Assembly (NCBI RefSeq): GCF_000191885.1
Contig: NZ_AEWI01000024.1
Location: 1-64,000, forward strand
Origin: Anaerophaga thermohalophila DSM 12881
Lineage (GTDB): Bacteria > Bacteroidota > Bacteroidia > Bacteroidales > Marinilabiliaceae
Length of the DNA: 64,000 bases
Direction: 5' to 3'
In this document: piece by piece, positions 1-9,090 of the stretch
Layout: every line of letters starts with the position of its first letter
Numbering within the stretch: position 1 is the first letter of the stretch
Notes under the pieces: generated by a model
Told to the model about the DNA's origin: nothing
What the model saw: the letters and a program-made list of their open reading frames with translations, nothing else
Database searches by the model: none
Program-made: the position numbers and the translations under genes

Positions 1-148
1 TCCCTGTTTTTGTTTTCTTAGATGATTAGAGGTTAAATGGTGTTATACATGTTCTGTTGTGGAAAAACGTTGTCATGCTTTTTTCATCTTAAATCTTAAA
101 TCTAAAAATCTGATAATCTATTAAGACAAACCTTGCCATGCTCGTTTC
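1..148 (-). repeat. R2-family repeat units, reverse orientation
   Basis: Read on the minus strand this begins GATGAAAAAAGCATGACAAC and continues through ACATGTATAACACC and CATTTAACCTCTAATCATC, almost the same as 58757-58845. A second unit start (CATGCTCGTTTCAT on the plus strand) ends near 148, joined by an AT-rich linker of the type ATCTAAAAATCTGATAATC. A third partial unit with the same linker lies at about 288-343. The rest of 149-457 shows no gene. Confidence 0.7.
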
Positions 149-457
149 ATCAATATAAATATTTTTTCTTTATACGGGCAAACTGTGGTGTTGCAGGGGT
201 TGGTAAAAAAAGCTAAAACGCAAAGACGTATGTTGTGTTTATAATTCACACTACTGGCTACTGACTAAAAACTACTGACTAAATTACTTATATCTAAAAA
301 TCTGATAATCTATTAAGGCTGTCTTTATCATGCTCGTTTCATAGTATTATCTTTTTTATCCTTTAACAAACAAAAATGGATGATGTTCTGCATCGCTTTC
401 AATCTTTCGGGCTGAAGATTTTTTCTTCCAGGATGGTTTTGACCAGCCCGGTTATGG

Positions 458-562
458 CTACACTTTCTGAATACTTTTCTGGATAGAGGCGAAAATATCA
501 TTCATTGGTTCACCTATGGTAAGGGTAACAGCAATAAATGTCACAATAAGCACTGCTAATGG
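458..562 (-). pseudogene. possible membrane-protein tail remnant
   Basis: A minus-strand frame without a start codon ends at a TAG at 458-460 and reads about 34 residues, a hydrophobic stretch (LIVTFIAVTLTIG) followed by an amphipathic tail (NDIFASIQKSIQKV). It resembles the last transmembrane segment and tail of a transporter, but I cannot name the family. A stop lies directly upstream in frame. It could be chance. Confidence 0.2.
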
Positions 563-593
563 TCAGAAACAAGGCTGTCAACATCAAAGTATT

Positions 594-2090
594 TTATTGG
601 CAGTGAATATATTTTATGACCAGTTCTCTTTCTTTATTTTTATCAGCAGAGATTTCTTCCCTGATATTAATATCATTATAATTTTTGAGTATGTCGATGG
701 TGTGGGTAATGATCATTCGGGGAAATACGCCGCTTCCGATGAATATATCCCTTTTCGAATCAAGTCTTTGAGCCGATTCAAAGCACGACGATGGAAGCTG
801 GTTCAGATGCTTGAAATCCGAAGTATGGAAAATGTTTCCTTTTACGTAGAGTGCTTCGGCTTTTTCCAGTGCGTCGGGCATAGTTAGTCCATGCACGGCG
901 GCGACCAACAATCCTGCCATGATGAGATGGATATTGGCACTTCCGTCGGGAACTCTGAATTCGAATGTTTGAAGATTGTTTATCGTAGCCTGGTTGTTGT
1001 TTTGCATTCCCGGATTAACTACACCTGCCATATCCTTATTACCCGACCATCCGAGCGGTATTCTTACAAGCGCTGAGCGGTTTCTTTCTCCCCAGCATAT
1101 ATATGTAGGTGCTTCCTGATTGGGGACAAGTCTCAGGTAAGAAGTGGGGACGGTATTTCCAAATGCCGTTAGTGCATCGGCCAAGTCAAGAATGCCTGCG
1201 ATAATTTTTCTTGTGGTAGGACTTACCAGCTCATTTTGCATGACAATATTTTGTCTGTCTTTGAGCACCATCATATGAAAATGTAACCCGTTGCCTGCTT
1301 TTCCGGTACTGATTTTTGGGGCAAAGCTGATCTCAACACCTAATTCTTCCGCCAGCATTCTTAAAATCCATTTGGCAATAAGTATCTGGTCGGCAGCAAT
1401 ATCCGGTCTGGTCGGCAGAAATTCTATTTCATGTTGTTCGAACGATTCATCACCTCTTGTGAAATTTCCTACTTCGGAATGACCGTATTTAATTTGGCCC
1501 CCACATTCAGCAATCAGCCTGAGGGCTTCTTTGCGCATCCATTCAAATTTGGCAAATGGTTGCGACTCATGATAACCTTTTTGGTCGGTAGCGGGGAAAA
1601 TACTCGCTGTTGAACTGTTTACGTAGTATTCCAACTCTCCCAGCATTTTCATTTCCAGCCCGGTAGATTGAGTGAAATAGTGCGATGCCTTCCTGAGAAT
1701 ATTTTCAGGAGACAGCTCAAACAAGCTTCCGGTATAATCAAAAAAAGAACAAAGTATTTCCAGTGACGGCATATCGGAGAATGGATTCAAAAACGCAGTG
1801 TGATATCGTGGAACCACATAAAGATCACTGCTTCCGGTCTCCATGAATGAAAACAAACTTGAGCCGTCAACTCTTTCTCCGAAAGTTAAAATTCTTCTGA
1901 GATGATCGATACTGTGAATAGCAAAATTGAGGGTTTTCAAACGTCCGTCTTCTCCTGGATATCGAAAGTTTAAAAGTCTAACATTATTTGCCGACATATA
2001 ATTGATGATATCCTCCCTGGTGAAATTTTCCGGCTCCTTTTTAAGAAATTTGACCAGAGGATTGGGGCTGAAATCGAAATGTTCTTCCAT
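594..2090 (-). CDS. glutamine synthetase family protein (type I-like)
   Basis: About 498 residues, the length of the GSI-like proteins of Bacteroidota and far shorter than their GSIII (about 730). Visible are the N-terminal beta-grasp region (FRYPGEDGRLKTLNF near residue 45), the metal and glutamate site GNGLHFHMM near 270, the ATP/ammonia region EAPTYICWGERNRSALVRIP near 335-355 and the FEFRVPDGSANIHL block near 380. Family enzymes join glutamate and ammonia with ATP; related enzymes use other amines, so the substrate is inferred. I see no adenylylation-site tyrosine motif. The reading frame extends 27 bases upstream to a TTG, but the ATG at 2090 has an AAGGAG Shine-Dalgarno sequence six bases before it and is the better start. 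A tiny hydrophobic ORF lies 100 bases upstream. Confidence 0.85.
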   Translation of the reverse strand: MEEHFDFSPNPLVKFLKKEPENFTREDIINYMSANNVRLLNFRYPGEDGRLKTLNFAIHSIDHLRRILTFGERVDGSSLFSFMETGSSDLYVVPRYHTAFLNPFSDMPSLEILCSFFDYTGSLFELSPENILRKASHYFTQSTGLEMKMLGELEYYVNSSTASIFPATDQKGYHESQPFAKFEWMRKEALRLIAECGGQIKYGHSEVGNFTRGDESFEQHEIEFLPTRPDIAADQILIAKWILRMLAEELGVEISFAPKISTGKAGNGLHFHMMVLKDRQNIVMQNELVSPTTRKIIAGILDLADALTAFGNTVPTSYLRLVPNQEAPTYICWGERNRSALVRIPLGWSGNKDMAGVVNPGMQNNNQATINNLQTFEFRVPDGSANIHLIMAGLLVAAVHGLTMPDALEKAEALYVKGNIFHTSDFKHLNQLPSSCFESAQRLDSKRDIFIGSGVFPRMIITHTIDILKNYNDINIREEISADKNKERELVIKYIHCQ

Positions 2091-2189
2091 GATGCTCTCC
2101 TTAAAGTTTAAAGCCAAAGTCCTCTACATTCCATCTTTCAGGAAACGATAAGATAGACAAAACAATAGCTCCCGTTTGTTGTGACTAAC

Positions 2190-2282
2190 TTAGGCAATAA
2201 GTATCACGAAAAAGATGAGGAACATCAGAAAGAAGGCCATTTCTGATTTGATTTTTATCAGCGTTTTGATGTCGTTTTGCAT
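2190..2282 (-). CDS. putative 30-residue membrane peptide
   Basis: An ATG at 2282 opens a 30-residue frame: a charged N-terminus (MQNDIKTLIKIKSEM) followed by one strongly hydrophobic helix (AFFLMFLIFFVILIA) and TAA. This charged-then-hydrophobic layout is typical of real bacterial single-pass microproteins. It is on the same strand as, and 99 bases upstream of, the glutamine synthetase gene, so it may be translated from the same leader. The ribosome site is weak (AGAGTG). No family is recognised; a chance ORF remains possible. Confidence 0.35.
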   Translation of the reverse strand: MQNDIKTLIKIKSEMAFFLMFLIFFVILIA

Positions 2283-2458
2283 ATCAGCACTCTGTTAGAC
2301 TTTTACAATATATATACTGAAAACCAATTTTTTCATGTCAAAAACTTGTATCTGTTAAAATACAGTTTCTGAAAGTTATATGATTTATCTGACATCTAAG
2401 AATCTTTCGATCTATTGACATATTATTTAGTGCCCGTCTGTAAAGTCGGGAAAATTTC

Positions 2459-3073
2459 TTACTTATCATGTGTCTGTCCGGTTGTTACTTCGTAATAGTC
2501 TGTCACATCTGTAACCATCATTCCGGCATCGCGGGCAGCTTTCATACCAAGTATTCCGTCTTCAAAAACCTGGCAATACTCTGGTTCTATGTTCATGCGT
2601 CGGGCACATTTCAGAAAAGTCTCCGGATGTGGTTTGGGGTTGGTAATATCATCAGAAGTGACAATAATATCGAAATATTTATCCATTCCAACGGTTTTCA
2701 GCGTTTCTTCTGCTACTTTACGCTGACCTCCTGTACCTACAGCCATGGGCAGCAGACCATGATAGTGACGTATGATTTCGGCAACGGGCTCGATAGGCTT
2801 AGTTTGCGACAGAGTTGCCCTGAAGCGTTCTTCTTTTTCTTCGCCAACTTTTCGCGGGTCCATATTGGTGCCGAACATTTCGTTAAGTTTTTCAACTGTG
2901 CCGTACAGGGGAATGCCGGCAAGTTGATTAAACAGGTCTGTTGTAAACTCAATGCCGTGTTTCCTGCATGTTTCGCGCCAGGCAATAAAATGGGCCGGCA
3001 TTGTGTCGGCAATGGTGCCGTCCAGATCAAAAATGAGTCCTTTTGCTTCGGGATAAACCGGAATGCTATGCAT
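2459..3073 (-). CDS. HAD-superfamily phosphatase, beta-phosphoglucomutase-like
   Basis: About 204 residues. Motif I is FDLDGTIADTMPAHF near residue 15 (the nucleophile Asp and the general acid Asp two residues later), an alpha-helical cap follows, the motif III lysine is in TNPKPHPETF and motif IV is FEDGILGMKAARDAGM. This is the subclass IA layout of phosphoglycolate phosphatase, beta-phosphoglucomutase and sugar-phosphate phosphatases; the substrate cannot be told. The frame reaches back to an ATG at 3130, but that start lies inside an R1 repeat, so the ATG at 3073 directly in front of the conserved fold is chosen. A -7 box lies at 3244-3251, so the whole repeat would be transcribed as leader. 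Confidence 0.8.
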   Translation of the reverse strand: MHSIPVYPEAKGLIFDLDGTIADTMPAHFIAWRETCRKHGIEFTTDLFNQLAGIPLYGTVEKLNEMFGTNMDPRKVGEEKEERFRATLSQTKPIEPVAEIIRHYHGLLPMAVGTGGQRKVAEETLKTVGMDKYFDIIVTSDDITNPKPHPETFLKCARRMNIEPEYCQVFEDGILGMKAARDAGMMVTDVTDYYEVTTGQTHDK

Positions 3074-3087
3074 GATTTTTTTTTTTA

Positions 3088-3231
3088 TGAGTGTAGTATA
3101 AAAGGCCTTCAAACTGCTGATTTTTACCATTTTTACCCCTGACCCCTAAAGGAGAACTGCTAAAAATCAGCAGTTTGAAAAAATCCCCTTTAGGGGATTT
3201 AGGGGTCAAAAGGCGTTTTAGACTGCACTCA
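3088..3231. repeat. R1 palindromic repeat, core type 2
   Basis: 144 bp with terminal inverted repeats TGAGTGTAGTATAAAAGGCC and the inverse of TGAGTGCAGTCTAAAACGCC. The interior holds a perfect 17-bp stem (CAAACTGCTGATTTTTA with its complement) and GACCCCTAAA / TTTAGGGGTC arms. Direct repeats TTTA flank it (3084-3087 and 3232-3235). A nearly identical copy in the opposite orientation is at 54467-54611. Confidence 0.85.
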
Positions 3232-3243
3232 TTTATGAAGGTG

Positions 3244-3251
3244 CAAAAATA
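3244..3251 (-). promoter_or_regulatory. -7 promoter box for the HAD gene
   Basis: On the minus strand this reads TATTTTTG, a perfect match to the Bacteroidota -7 consensus TAnnTTTG, but I see no clear TTTG about 19 bases further up. It points at the HAD phosphatase gene, about 170 bases away across the R1 repeat. Confidence 0.45.
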
Positions 3252-3422
3252 GTGAATTTTCCCGTATAAGGTAAGCTTTGTTATTGCTCACTTAAGGGCT
3301 GTTAACAAGTTTGAGACAGTGTTTCTCACTTTCGATCCATAATAAAAACGCGTAAATTGTTGTGTATTTTGTTAAAAAACCCTTTTTTTGGTGTCGGTAT
3401 TTAATCATCTAACAATCTTTTT

Positions 3423-3989
3423 ATGAAACCTGGAGAAAAGATTAAATTACAAAGAACGGATAAGAAACTCGAATTACCGGAAGTGGCAAAACGTGCCGGA
3501 ATCGACGAAAAGCAATTGGCCGCAATAGAATCCGGTAAGGTGGAGCCTTCGTTGGGAACACTCATTAAGCTTGCCAGGGTATTTGGTGTCAGACTGGGTA
3601 CTTTCCTGGACGATCAGCAGGATAAGGGTGTTGTTGTCACCAAAAAAGGAGAAAATAGACCTTTGGGAAGTATGAATGCACCCGGAACAAATGAGGTAGA
3701 GAATCTGACCTTTTCGTCATTGGCTTGCCAGAAGAGCAACCGTCACATGGACCCGTTTCTCATCGAGGTGTTTCCCGGAGATGACGTAACCGGACAAAAA
3801 TTTTCGGCCCACGAGGGCGAAGAATTTATTTATGTTCTGTCAGGAAGTATTGAAGTAGCGTATGGAAAAGAAACGCACCGGTTGGTTGAAGGCGACAGTA
3901 TTTATTATGATTCTATTGTGAAGCATCGGATCAGGGCATTGAACAATGAAAAAGCACTTGTTCTGGCCGTAGTTTATTTACCGGTTTAG
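3423..3989 (+). CDS. XRE-family regulator with C-terminal cupin domain
   Basis: 188 residues. Residues 1-65 form an XRE helix-turn-helix ([21 protein letters not shown], then [14 protein letters not shown]). Residues 110-185 form a single cupin barrel ([19 protein letters not shown], then [17 protein letters not shown]). Such proteins bind DNA and sense a small ligand or metal in the cupin. The acyl-CoA ligase gene starts 23 bases downstream, and this regulator-ligase pairing suggests local or autogenous control of fatty or organic acid activation. The ligand is unknown. The plain ATG at 3423 begins exactly at the conserved N-terminus. Confidence 0.85.
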   Translation: MKPGEKIKLQRTDKKLELPEVAKRAGIDEKQLAAIESGKVEPSLGTLIKLARVFGVRLGTFLDDQQDKGVVVTKKGENRPLGSMNAPGTNEVENLTFSSLACQKSNRHMDPFLIEVFPGDDVTGQKFSAHEGEEFIYVLSGSIEVAYGKETHRLVEGDSIYYDSIVKHRIRALNNEKALVLAVVYLPV

Positions 3990-4012
3990 TTCTTTCTGAA
4001 AAATTTTACACT

Positions 4013-5659
4013 ATGTCATTTCAACCAATAGAAGATACTTTAGGCGATTTACTTGAAAAGTGGGCCGGGCAAATGCCGGATCACGACTTTATGGTTTATC
4101 CCGACCGGGGGCTTCGGTTTTCTTACAGCGAATTTAACGAGCGGGTGGACAAAATGGCCAAAGGACTTATTGCCATTGGCGTTCAGCCGGGTGATAAAGT
4201 GGGTATATGGGCGAATAATGTACCGGATTGGACCACTTTGATGTTTGCTACTGCAAAAATCGGTGCCATACTTGTTACCATAAACACCAGTTACAAGCTT
4301 GCAGAACTGGAATATCTTATCAAAAATGCTGACCTGAACACGCTTTGTATTATCGACGGCTATCGCGACAGTGATTTTGTGGATATGATTTTTCAACTGG
4401 TTCCCGAACTGAAAACCAGCCAGAGAGGTCACCTCAGAAGTGAGAAATTTCCCGAACTTAGAAATGTCGTTTTTCTTGGACCTCAGAAACATCGTGGCAT
4501 GTATAATACACCTGAGCTTCTCCTGCTGGGCAATCATGTTGACGATGAGGTGTTGGAAAAACGTAAAGAAGGAGTAAATTGTCACGATGTCGTTAATATG
4601 CAATATACGTCGGGGACAACCGGTTTTCCAAAGGGCGTAATGCTGACGCATTATAATATTGTTAATAACGGTCAGGGGGTTGGCGATAACATGAAATATA
4701 CACCTGATGACCGTGCTTTACTGTGTGTCCCGCTTTTTCATTGTTTTGGCTGTGTTCTCGGTGTCTGTGCAGTTATTACGCACGGGGTGAGCATGGTCAT
4801 TACCGAAGATTTTGATCCGCTTATGGTTTTGGCAGCGGTTCAGAAGGAAAAATGTACTGCTATTTACGGAGTGCCGACCATGTTTATTGCGGAATTGAAT
4901 CACCCGATGTTCGATATGTTCGATCTTACGTCACTGCGTACAGGTATTATGGCCGGTTCTCTTTGTCCGATCGATACCATGAAGCAGGTAATGACCAAAA
5001 TGCATTGCGATGAGATCATTATTGTTTACGGACTGACGGAATCGTCGCCGGGAATGACTACCACCCGGACTTTCGATCCACCGGAAATACGGGCGACTAC
5101 TGTAGGAAAGGAACTGCCCGGCGTGGAAGTTAAAATTATTGACCCTGAAACAGGCGAAAAGCTTGGACCTAATCAGCAAGGCGAAATATGCTGCCGTGGC
5201 TATAACGTGATGAAGGGGTATTACAATGATCCGGAGGCTACCAGGAATGTTATTGATGAGGATGGGTGGCTTCATTCGGGCGACCTCGCGGTAAAAACCG
5301 ATGAAGGATTTTACCAGATTACCGGTCGGATTAAGGACGTGATTATCCGGGGCGGGGAGAATATTTATCCGCGTGAAATAGAGAATTATATATACAATAT
5401 GCCGGAGGTCGAAATGGTTGAAGTTGTTGGTCTGCCGGATGAAAAATATGGTGAAATTGTTGGCGCTTTCATTAAATTAAAAGAAGGAAAATCGCTGACG
5501 GAAGAAGGCGTTCAGGACTTTTGCAGGGGACAGATTGCCCGTTACAAAATTCCGAAGCATGTGTTTTTTGTGGACGATTTTCCAAAAACCGCCAGTGGAA
5601 AGATACAGAAATATAAACTTCGCGAAATGGGAGCCGAACAGATAAGTAGTAAAAAATGA
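4013..5659 (+). CDS. AMP-forming acyl-CoA synthetase
   Basis: 548 residues, normal for the ANL superfamily. The adenylate-binding loop is [16 protein letters not shown] near residue 200, followed by [13 protein letters not shown] near 340, the hinge region [20 protein letters not shown] near 420, [20 protein letters not shown] near 440 and the catalytic C-terminal lysine in [14 protein letters not shown] near 530. It activates a carboxylic acid with ATP and transfers it to CoA. The layout is that of medium- or long-chain acyl-CoA ligases, and the exact chain length cannot be read. It very probably shares a transcript with the upstream XRE-cupin gene. Confidence 0.88.
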   Translation: MSFQPIEDTLGDLLEKWAGQMPDHDFMVYPDRGLRFSYSEFNERVDKMAKGLIAIGVQPGDKVGIWANNVPDWTTLMFATAKIGAILVTINTSYKLAELEYLIKNADLNTLCIIDGYRDSDFVDMIFQLVPELKTSQRGHLRSEKFPELRNVVFLGPQKHRGMYNTPELLLLGNHVDDEVLEKRKEGVNCHDVVNMQYTSGTTGFPKGVMLTHYNIVNNGQGVGDNMKYTPDDRALLCVPLFHCFGCVLGVCAVITHGVSMVITEDFDPLMVLAAVQKEKCTAIYGVPTMFIAELNHPMFDMFDLTSLRTGIMAGSLCPIDTMKQVMTKMHCDEIIIVYGLTESSPGMTTTRTFDPPEIRATTVGKELPGVEVKIIDPETGEKLGPNQQGEICCRGYNVMKGYYNDPEATRNVIDEDGWLHSGDLAVKTDEGFYQITGRIKDVIIRGGENIYPREIENYIYNMPEVEMVEVVGLPDEKYGEIVGAFIKLKEGKSLTEEGVQDFCRGQIARYKIPKHVFFVDDFPKTASGKIQKYKLREMGAEQISSKK

Positions 5660-5696
5660 ATGTTACAATAATGAACGATTTTAACTATTAAAAAGT

Positions 5697-5862
5697 CGCG
5701 GTGGCCCGTCTGCTTTCCGGGCCGGCGGATGGCGGGCGGGAAACCAAAATGGGCGACCTTCATGGCCTTGTGCAATGGCCGGAAATTTTGGTTTTCGCGG
5801 GAAGACAGGTTTAAGCGGACCAGACCTTTTTGGTTCTTTTTGGGACAATGTCAAAAAGAACA
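5697..5862. other. GC-rich intergenic block with three hairpins
   Basis: This block is clearly richer in G+C than the DNA around it. Hairpins seen: GGCCCG...CGGGCC (5703-5723), GGGAAACCAAAAT...ATTTTGGTTTTC (about 5738-5796) and GTTCTTTTTG...CAAAAAGAAC (5833-5861). Frames across it are open on both strands but have no recognisable protein character. It abuts an R2 copy. It may be another repeat type or a structured RNA. The remaining DNA to 6263 holds only the R2 copy and the hairpin at 5976. Confidence 0.4.
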
Positions 5863-5865
5863 ATG

Positions 5866-5962
5866 GAAACGAGCATGGCAAGGTTTGCCACAAAAGAATA
5901 TGTATAAGTTCTTGCATGCGAGTTCCATCCGACCTTAAAAATAAATTATATACGGATGAAAA
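5866..5962 (+). repeat. R2-family repeat unit
   Basis: A full unit from GAAACGAGCATGGCAAGG through GCATGCGAGTTCCATCCGAC to GGATGAAA. The terminal arms CATCCG (5926-5931) and CGGATG (5953-5958) pair perfectly around an AT-rich loop. Confidence 0.8.
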
Positions 5963-5975
5963 TAAATTTGAAACA

Positions 5976-5998
5976 GGCTGCTGATTTTTTCAGCAGCC
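5976..5998. terminator. hairpin, possible terminator
   Basis: GGCTGCTGA and TCAGCAGCC pair around a short T-rich loop, but no strong T tract follows on either strand. It lies in the 600-base gap between the acyl-CoA ligase and the convergent histidine kinase. Confidence 0.35.
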
Positions 5999-6263
5999 TC
6001 TAACTAATTGAAAAAACAATACTTTCGATAGAAAGGATTGAGTTCGGTTTTTCCAAAGAATTACTTTTTTGACACTCTCAACAAAAAGGACACTCGGAAC
6101 TCCGTTATGGGCGGCTTTGCAAGCCTGGCAACCGGCACTCTAAGGGCAGCCACACTTATTGTGAAAATTTTTGCGGGTTTATAGACGAGCACTAAAAGCT
6201 TTTATTAAAGCCCCTTCTTCGCTAAAGCTTTGCAGGACAATCAGCAACTACCAACAAAAATGT

Positions 6264-7340
6264 TTATATACTAAAATAAAAACTGGTTCCTTTATTGATC
6301 TCCGATTCGAACCATATTTTTCCACCGGAAAGTTCTACGATTTTGGAGGCAATGGTAAGCCCTACTCCGATGCCGGGATAAAATTTTGAGTTGTTTGGTG
6401 CTCCTTTTTCAAACGCTTTGAAGATGATTTTTTGTTTTTCAGGAGGAATACCAACACCAGTGTCTTTTACATAAAAGACAGTCTTTCCCTCTTCATCCAG
6501 GTGACTGCCGAAAATAACAGAGCCTTCATCGGTAAATTTTATTGCATTATTGACCAGATGTGTCATTACCTCCTTCAGATAGGGGAGATTGGTCTTAAAA
6601 CGATGGTTTTCAGGCAGGTTCATCGAATATGAAATGTGCAGATGCTCTTTTTTGTAGTTGGTCAGAGTTTTGCGGGCTTGTACCAGTATTTCACGAAAAA
6701 GAGGGTCCGGTTCAACATCAGATTGGCTTTTTGGAATAGACTCTTCGGACTCGATTTTTGACAAATGTAAAAGTGAATCAACCAGTTGAAGAAGCTCGTC
6801 GGTTTTTGCATGTAAAAGTGCTGCAAAATTTTCTTTGTCTACATTAGAAATATCCGAATAGATCAGTATTTCCGAAAGTCCCTGGATGGCATTCAGCGGT
6901 GTTCGTATCTCGTGTGATATGTTTCGGATAAATTCCTGCTTAATTCTTTCGGGCGAAGAATTTTCCTTTTCTTCCTGGCTCTTTTTCTCACACTGCCATT
7001 TTTGAAATGTACCTATCAGCTTGTCCTGCAAAAGCACGCCATAAAATTTTTGTTGGCTGTCTATTACCGGCAAAGCAGGGAGGTTGGTTGATGAAAGCAG
7101 GTTCATGGCCTGGTCAATAGTGGAGTCGGGCGAGATACAGGGTTTAGGTAACAGGCAATCGGCAACGAGTTTTTTCTTCCGTGCTAAAACATCAGGGACG
7201 GTCAGCATTCCCACGTATTTGTCGGTTTCTTCCAATACGATGAAGAAGCGTTGGTGGATCAGTTCGTCTTCAATTTCGTTGATGCCTTTTAATGGTGCAG
7301 TTTTGGGGTAGTTCTGTTCGATGTAAGGTTCGATTTGCAT
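6264..7340 (-). CDS. CBS-domain sensor histidine kinase
   Basis: About 358 residues without any transmembrane segment. Residues 20-115 look like a CBS pair (FFIVLEETDKYVGMLTVPD, then LPALPVIDSQQKFYGVLLQD), a ligand-binding module for adenine nucleotides in other proteins. The kinase core follows: H box FIRNISHEIRTPLNAI with His near 143, N box HLVNNAIKFTDEGS, G1 VKDTGVGIPPEKQ and G2 GIGVGLTIASKIVELSGGK. It would sense a cytoplasmic signal, perhaps energy state. No response regulator lies beside it. The frame extends to a TTG inside the upstream gene, but the ATG at 7340, four bases after that gene's stop, is preferred. Confidence 0.8.
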   Translation of the reverse strand: MQIEPYIEQNYPKTAPLKGINEIEDELIHQRFFIVLEETDKYVGMLTVPDVLARKKKLVADCLLPKPCISPDSTIDQAMNLLSSTNLPALPVIDSQQKFYGVLLQDKLIGTFQKWQCEKKSQEEKENSSPERIKQEFIRNISHEIRTPLNAIQGLSEILIYSDISNVDKENFAALLHAKTDELLQLVDSLLHLSKIESEESIPKSQSDVEPDPLFREILVQARKTLTNYKKEHLHISYSMNLPENHRFKTNLPYLKEVMTHLVNNAIKFTDEGSVIFGSHLDEEGKTVFYVKDTGVGIPPEKQKIIFKAFEKGAPNNSKFYPGIGVGLTIASKIVELSGGKIWFESEINKGTSFYFSI

Positions 7341-7344
7341 GGTC

Positions 7345-7692
7345 TTATATTTCCAAATCAATAGTATCGTAATCGATTTTTAACTTGAAATCTACTCTGA
7401 GGATTTCGGAAGGCGAAATATAAGGAAAAACTTTCTGTTTTAACATCTCTAAAATCTTTTCTGTTTCAATTTTTTTTAAAATATTCCGGTTTATGTATAT
7501 GGCTTCAACTTTTGGGTCATCAACGTCGATTGTTTCAAACTCGTTGGGAACAAGTAATTCAAATAGTTTTGAGATGCCAACTTTTCCCTGGGGAGATTTT
7601 TTCCCGATAACCAGGATATCTTCGAAGGGAGGAAATTTTATTTCTTCAAATCCCAATTTTATTCTATATCTTAGTGTTGTATCCTGAAACAT
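7345..7692 (-). CDS. conserved-looking hypothetical protein
   Basis: About 115 residues from the ATG at 7692. The frame is open for another 78 codons upstream, but that part is very rich in Lys, Asn and Phe and looks like translated intergenic DNA. The body reads as a mixed alpha/beta domain (RYRIKLGFEEIKFPPFEDIL, then KVEAIYINRNILKKIETEK) with no motif I recognise. It ends four bases before the CBS histidine kinase, so the two are probably cotranscribed and may act together. The 230 bases upstream to nspC are AT-rich with no other gene. Confidence 0.6.
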   Translation of the reverse strand: MFQDTTLRYRIKLGFEEIKFPPFEDILVIGKKSPQGKVGISKLFELLVPNEFETIDVDDPKVEAIYINRNILKKIETEKILEMLKQKVFPYISPSEILRVDFKLKIDYDTIDLEI

Positions 7693-7922
7693 GAATGAAA
7701 TTGTTTTTTCTTTAAAAGTATTAAGTTTATTTCTCTTTATCAATAACTTTTTGCAACTTTTTAACTGAAAATGTAATTTATTATTTATGAATAAAATGGG
7801 AAGCTTTGGTTGTGGCGTGTTGCATTTGTATTTACGGCAGAATATGAACCGATGTTTCAGAATAAATGAGAAAAATATTTTGTTTGTTTTTAATTTGTAT
7901 TTAAACAGGTTGGTTCTTTGGC

Positions 7923-9065
7923 TCATCCCATTCTGGATTTATAGTCTTCATAGCCAAAATTTCTGACTATTTTCAGACCGTCTTTGTCATTCCAGAAAGC
8001 GATAGCCGGATGTGGTACCCCGTTGAACATGGTGGTTTTCACCAGGGTATAATGGATCATGTCTTCAAACACAATCCTGTCGCCGGGTTTCAGCGGATTA
8101 TCAAAACTCCAGTAACCGATAAAATCGCCTGCCAGGCAGCTGTTGCCTCCCATTCTGTAAGTGGGGAGTTCTTTTACCGGCTTGTGATGGGCGCCTCTTA
8201 TCCGTGGTTTGTAAGGCATTTCAAGGCAGTCGGGCATGTGTGCCGTGAAGCTGACATTAAGAATGGCGGTTTGAATGCCGTGATTTTCTACTATATCCAC
8301 AACTTCCGAAACCAATACACCTGTTTCCCAGGCAAAGGCGCTGCCCGGTTCCAGAATGATATGCAGGTTCCATTTTTCCCTGAATGTTTTCAGTAGGTTG
8401 ATGAGGTGCTCTACATCATAATCTTTTCGGGTCATCAGATGGCCGCCACCCATATTAAGCCATTTAATCTGTTTTAAATGATTGCCGAATTTATCTTCAA
8501 CATTTTTCAGGACTTTTTCCAGTTCATCGCTTGACGATTCACAGAGGGCATGAAAATGAAGGCCCTCTATGCCATCTGGTAATCTTTCCGGCATTTTTTC
8601 GGCTATAATGCCAAGCCGTGATCCTGGTGCACAGGGATTATATAAATCGGTAGAAACTTCTGAATATTCGGGGTTAATGCGTAATCCGGCCGAAATATGT
8701 TTTTCATGAGATTTGAGCATCGGTCTGAATCTTTCATATTGCGCCACGGAGTTAAAGGTAATATGGCTGCTGTATTGCATTATTCCGGGGAAATCTTTTT
8801 CAGTATATGCCGGACTGTAGGTGTGTGCCGGACTGCCCATCTCTTCAAAAGCCAGGCGGGCCTCATGGATGGAACTGGCTGTGGCGCCCGGTATATATTC
8901 CCGAACAATTGGAAATGCCGGCCATAATGAAAACGCTTTAAAAGCCAGGATGATTTCAATGCCGGCACGGTCGCGTACACTCCGGATTAATTCCAGATTT
9001 TTACGCAGCAATGATTCATCCATCACATAAGCAGGAGAGGGAACCTGTTCTGTATCGATGCTCAT
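7923..9065 (-). CDS. nspC: carboxynorspermidine/carboxyspermidine decarboxylase
   Basis: 380 residues with the alanine-racemase-type fold III barrel. The PLP lysine is in ILAFKAFSLW near residue 43, the glycine-rich phosphate site is LNMGGGHLMTRKDYD and a late active-site stretch is NVSFTAHMPDCLEMPYKP. The strictly conserved HALCESS and MGGNSCLAGD segments are those of NspC. It removes the carboxyl group of carboxyspermidine or carboxynorspermidine to give the polyamine. Its partner dehydrogenase is at 18689-19882, separated by the two-component pair and an efflux set. A half R1 repeat lies upstream and places a TATTTTTG box about 45 bases before the ATG. Confidence 0.88.
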   Translation of the reverse strand: MSIDTEQVPSPAYVMDESLLRKNLELIRSVRDRAGIEIILAFKAFSLWPAFPIVREYIPGATASSIHEARLAFEEMGSPAHTYSPAYTEKDFPGIMQYSSHITFNSVAQYERFRPMLKSHEKHISAGLRINPEYSEVSTDLYNPCAPGSRLGIIAEKMPERLPDGIEGLHFHALCESSSDELEKVLKNVEDKFGNHLKQIKWLNMGGGHLMTRKDYDVEHLINLLKTFREKWNLHIILEPGSAFAWETGVLVSEVVDIVENHGIQTAILNVSFTAHMPDCLEMPYKPRIRGAHHKPVKELPTYRMGGNSCLAGDFIGYWSFDNPLKPGDRIVFEDMIHYTLVKTTMFNGVPHPAIAFWNDKDGLKIVRNFGYEDYKSRMG

Positions 9066-9090
9066 AATTTAGTCTTAGGTTTGTTGGTTA

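Noticed and set aside
1-172. CRISPR-like array in the ATCTTAAATCT / CTCGTTTCAT words
   Set aside because: The repeats are irregular in spacing and the spacers are themselves repeats; there are no cas genes.
5681-5938. Overlapping frames of 69-78 residues on both strands
   Set aside because: They cover the hairpin-rich block and an R2 copy, and show no conserved-looking composition.
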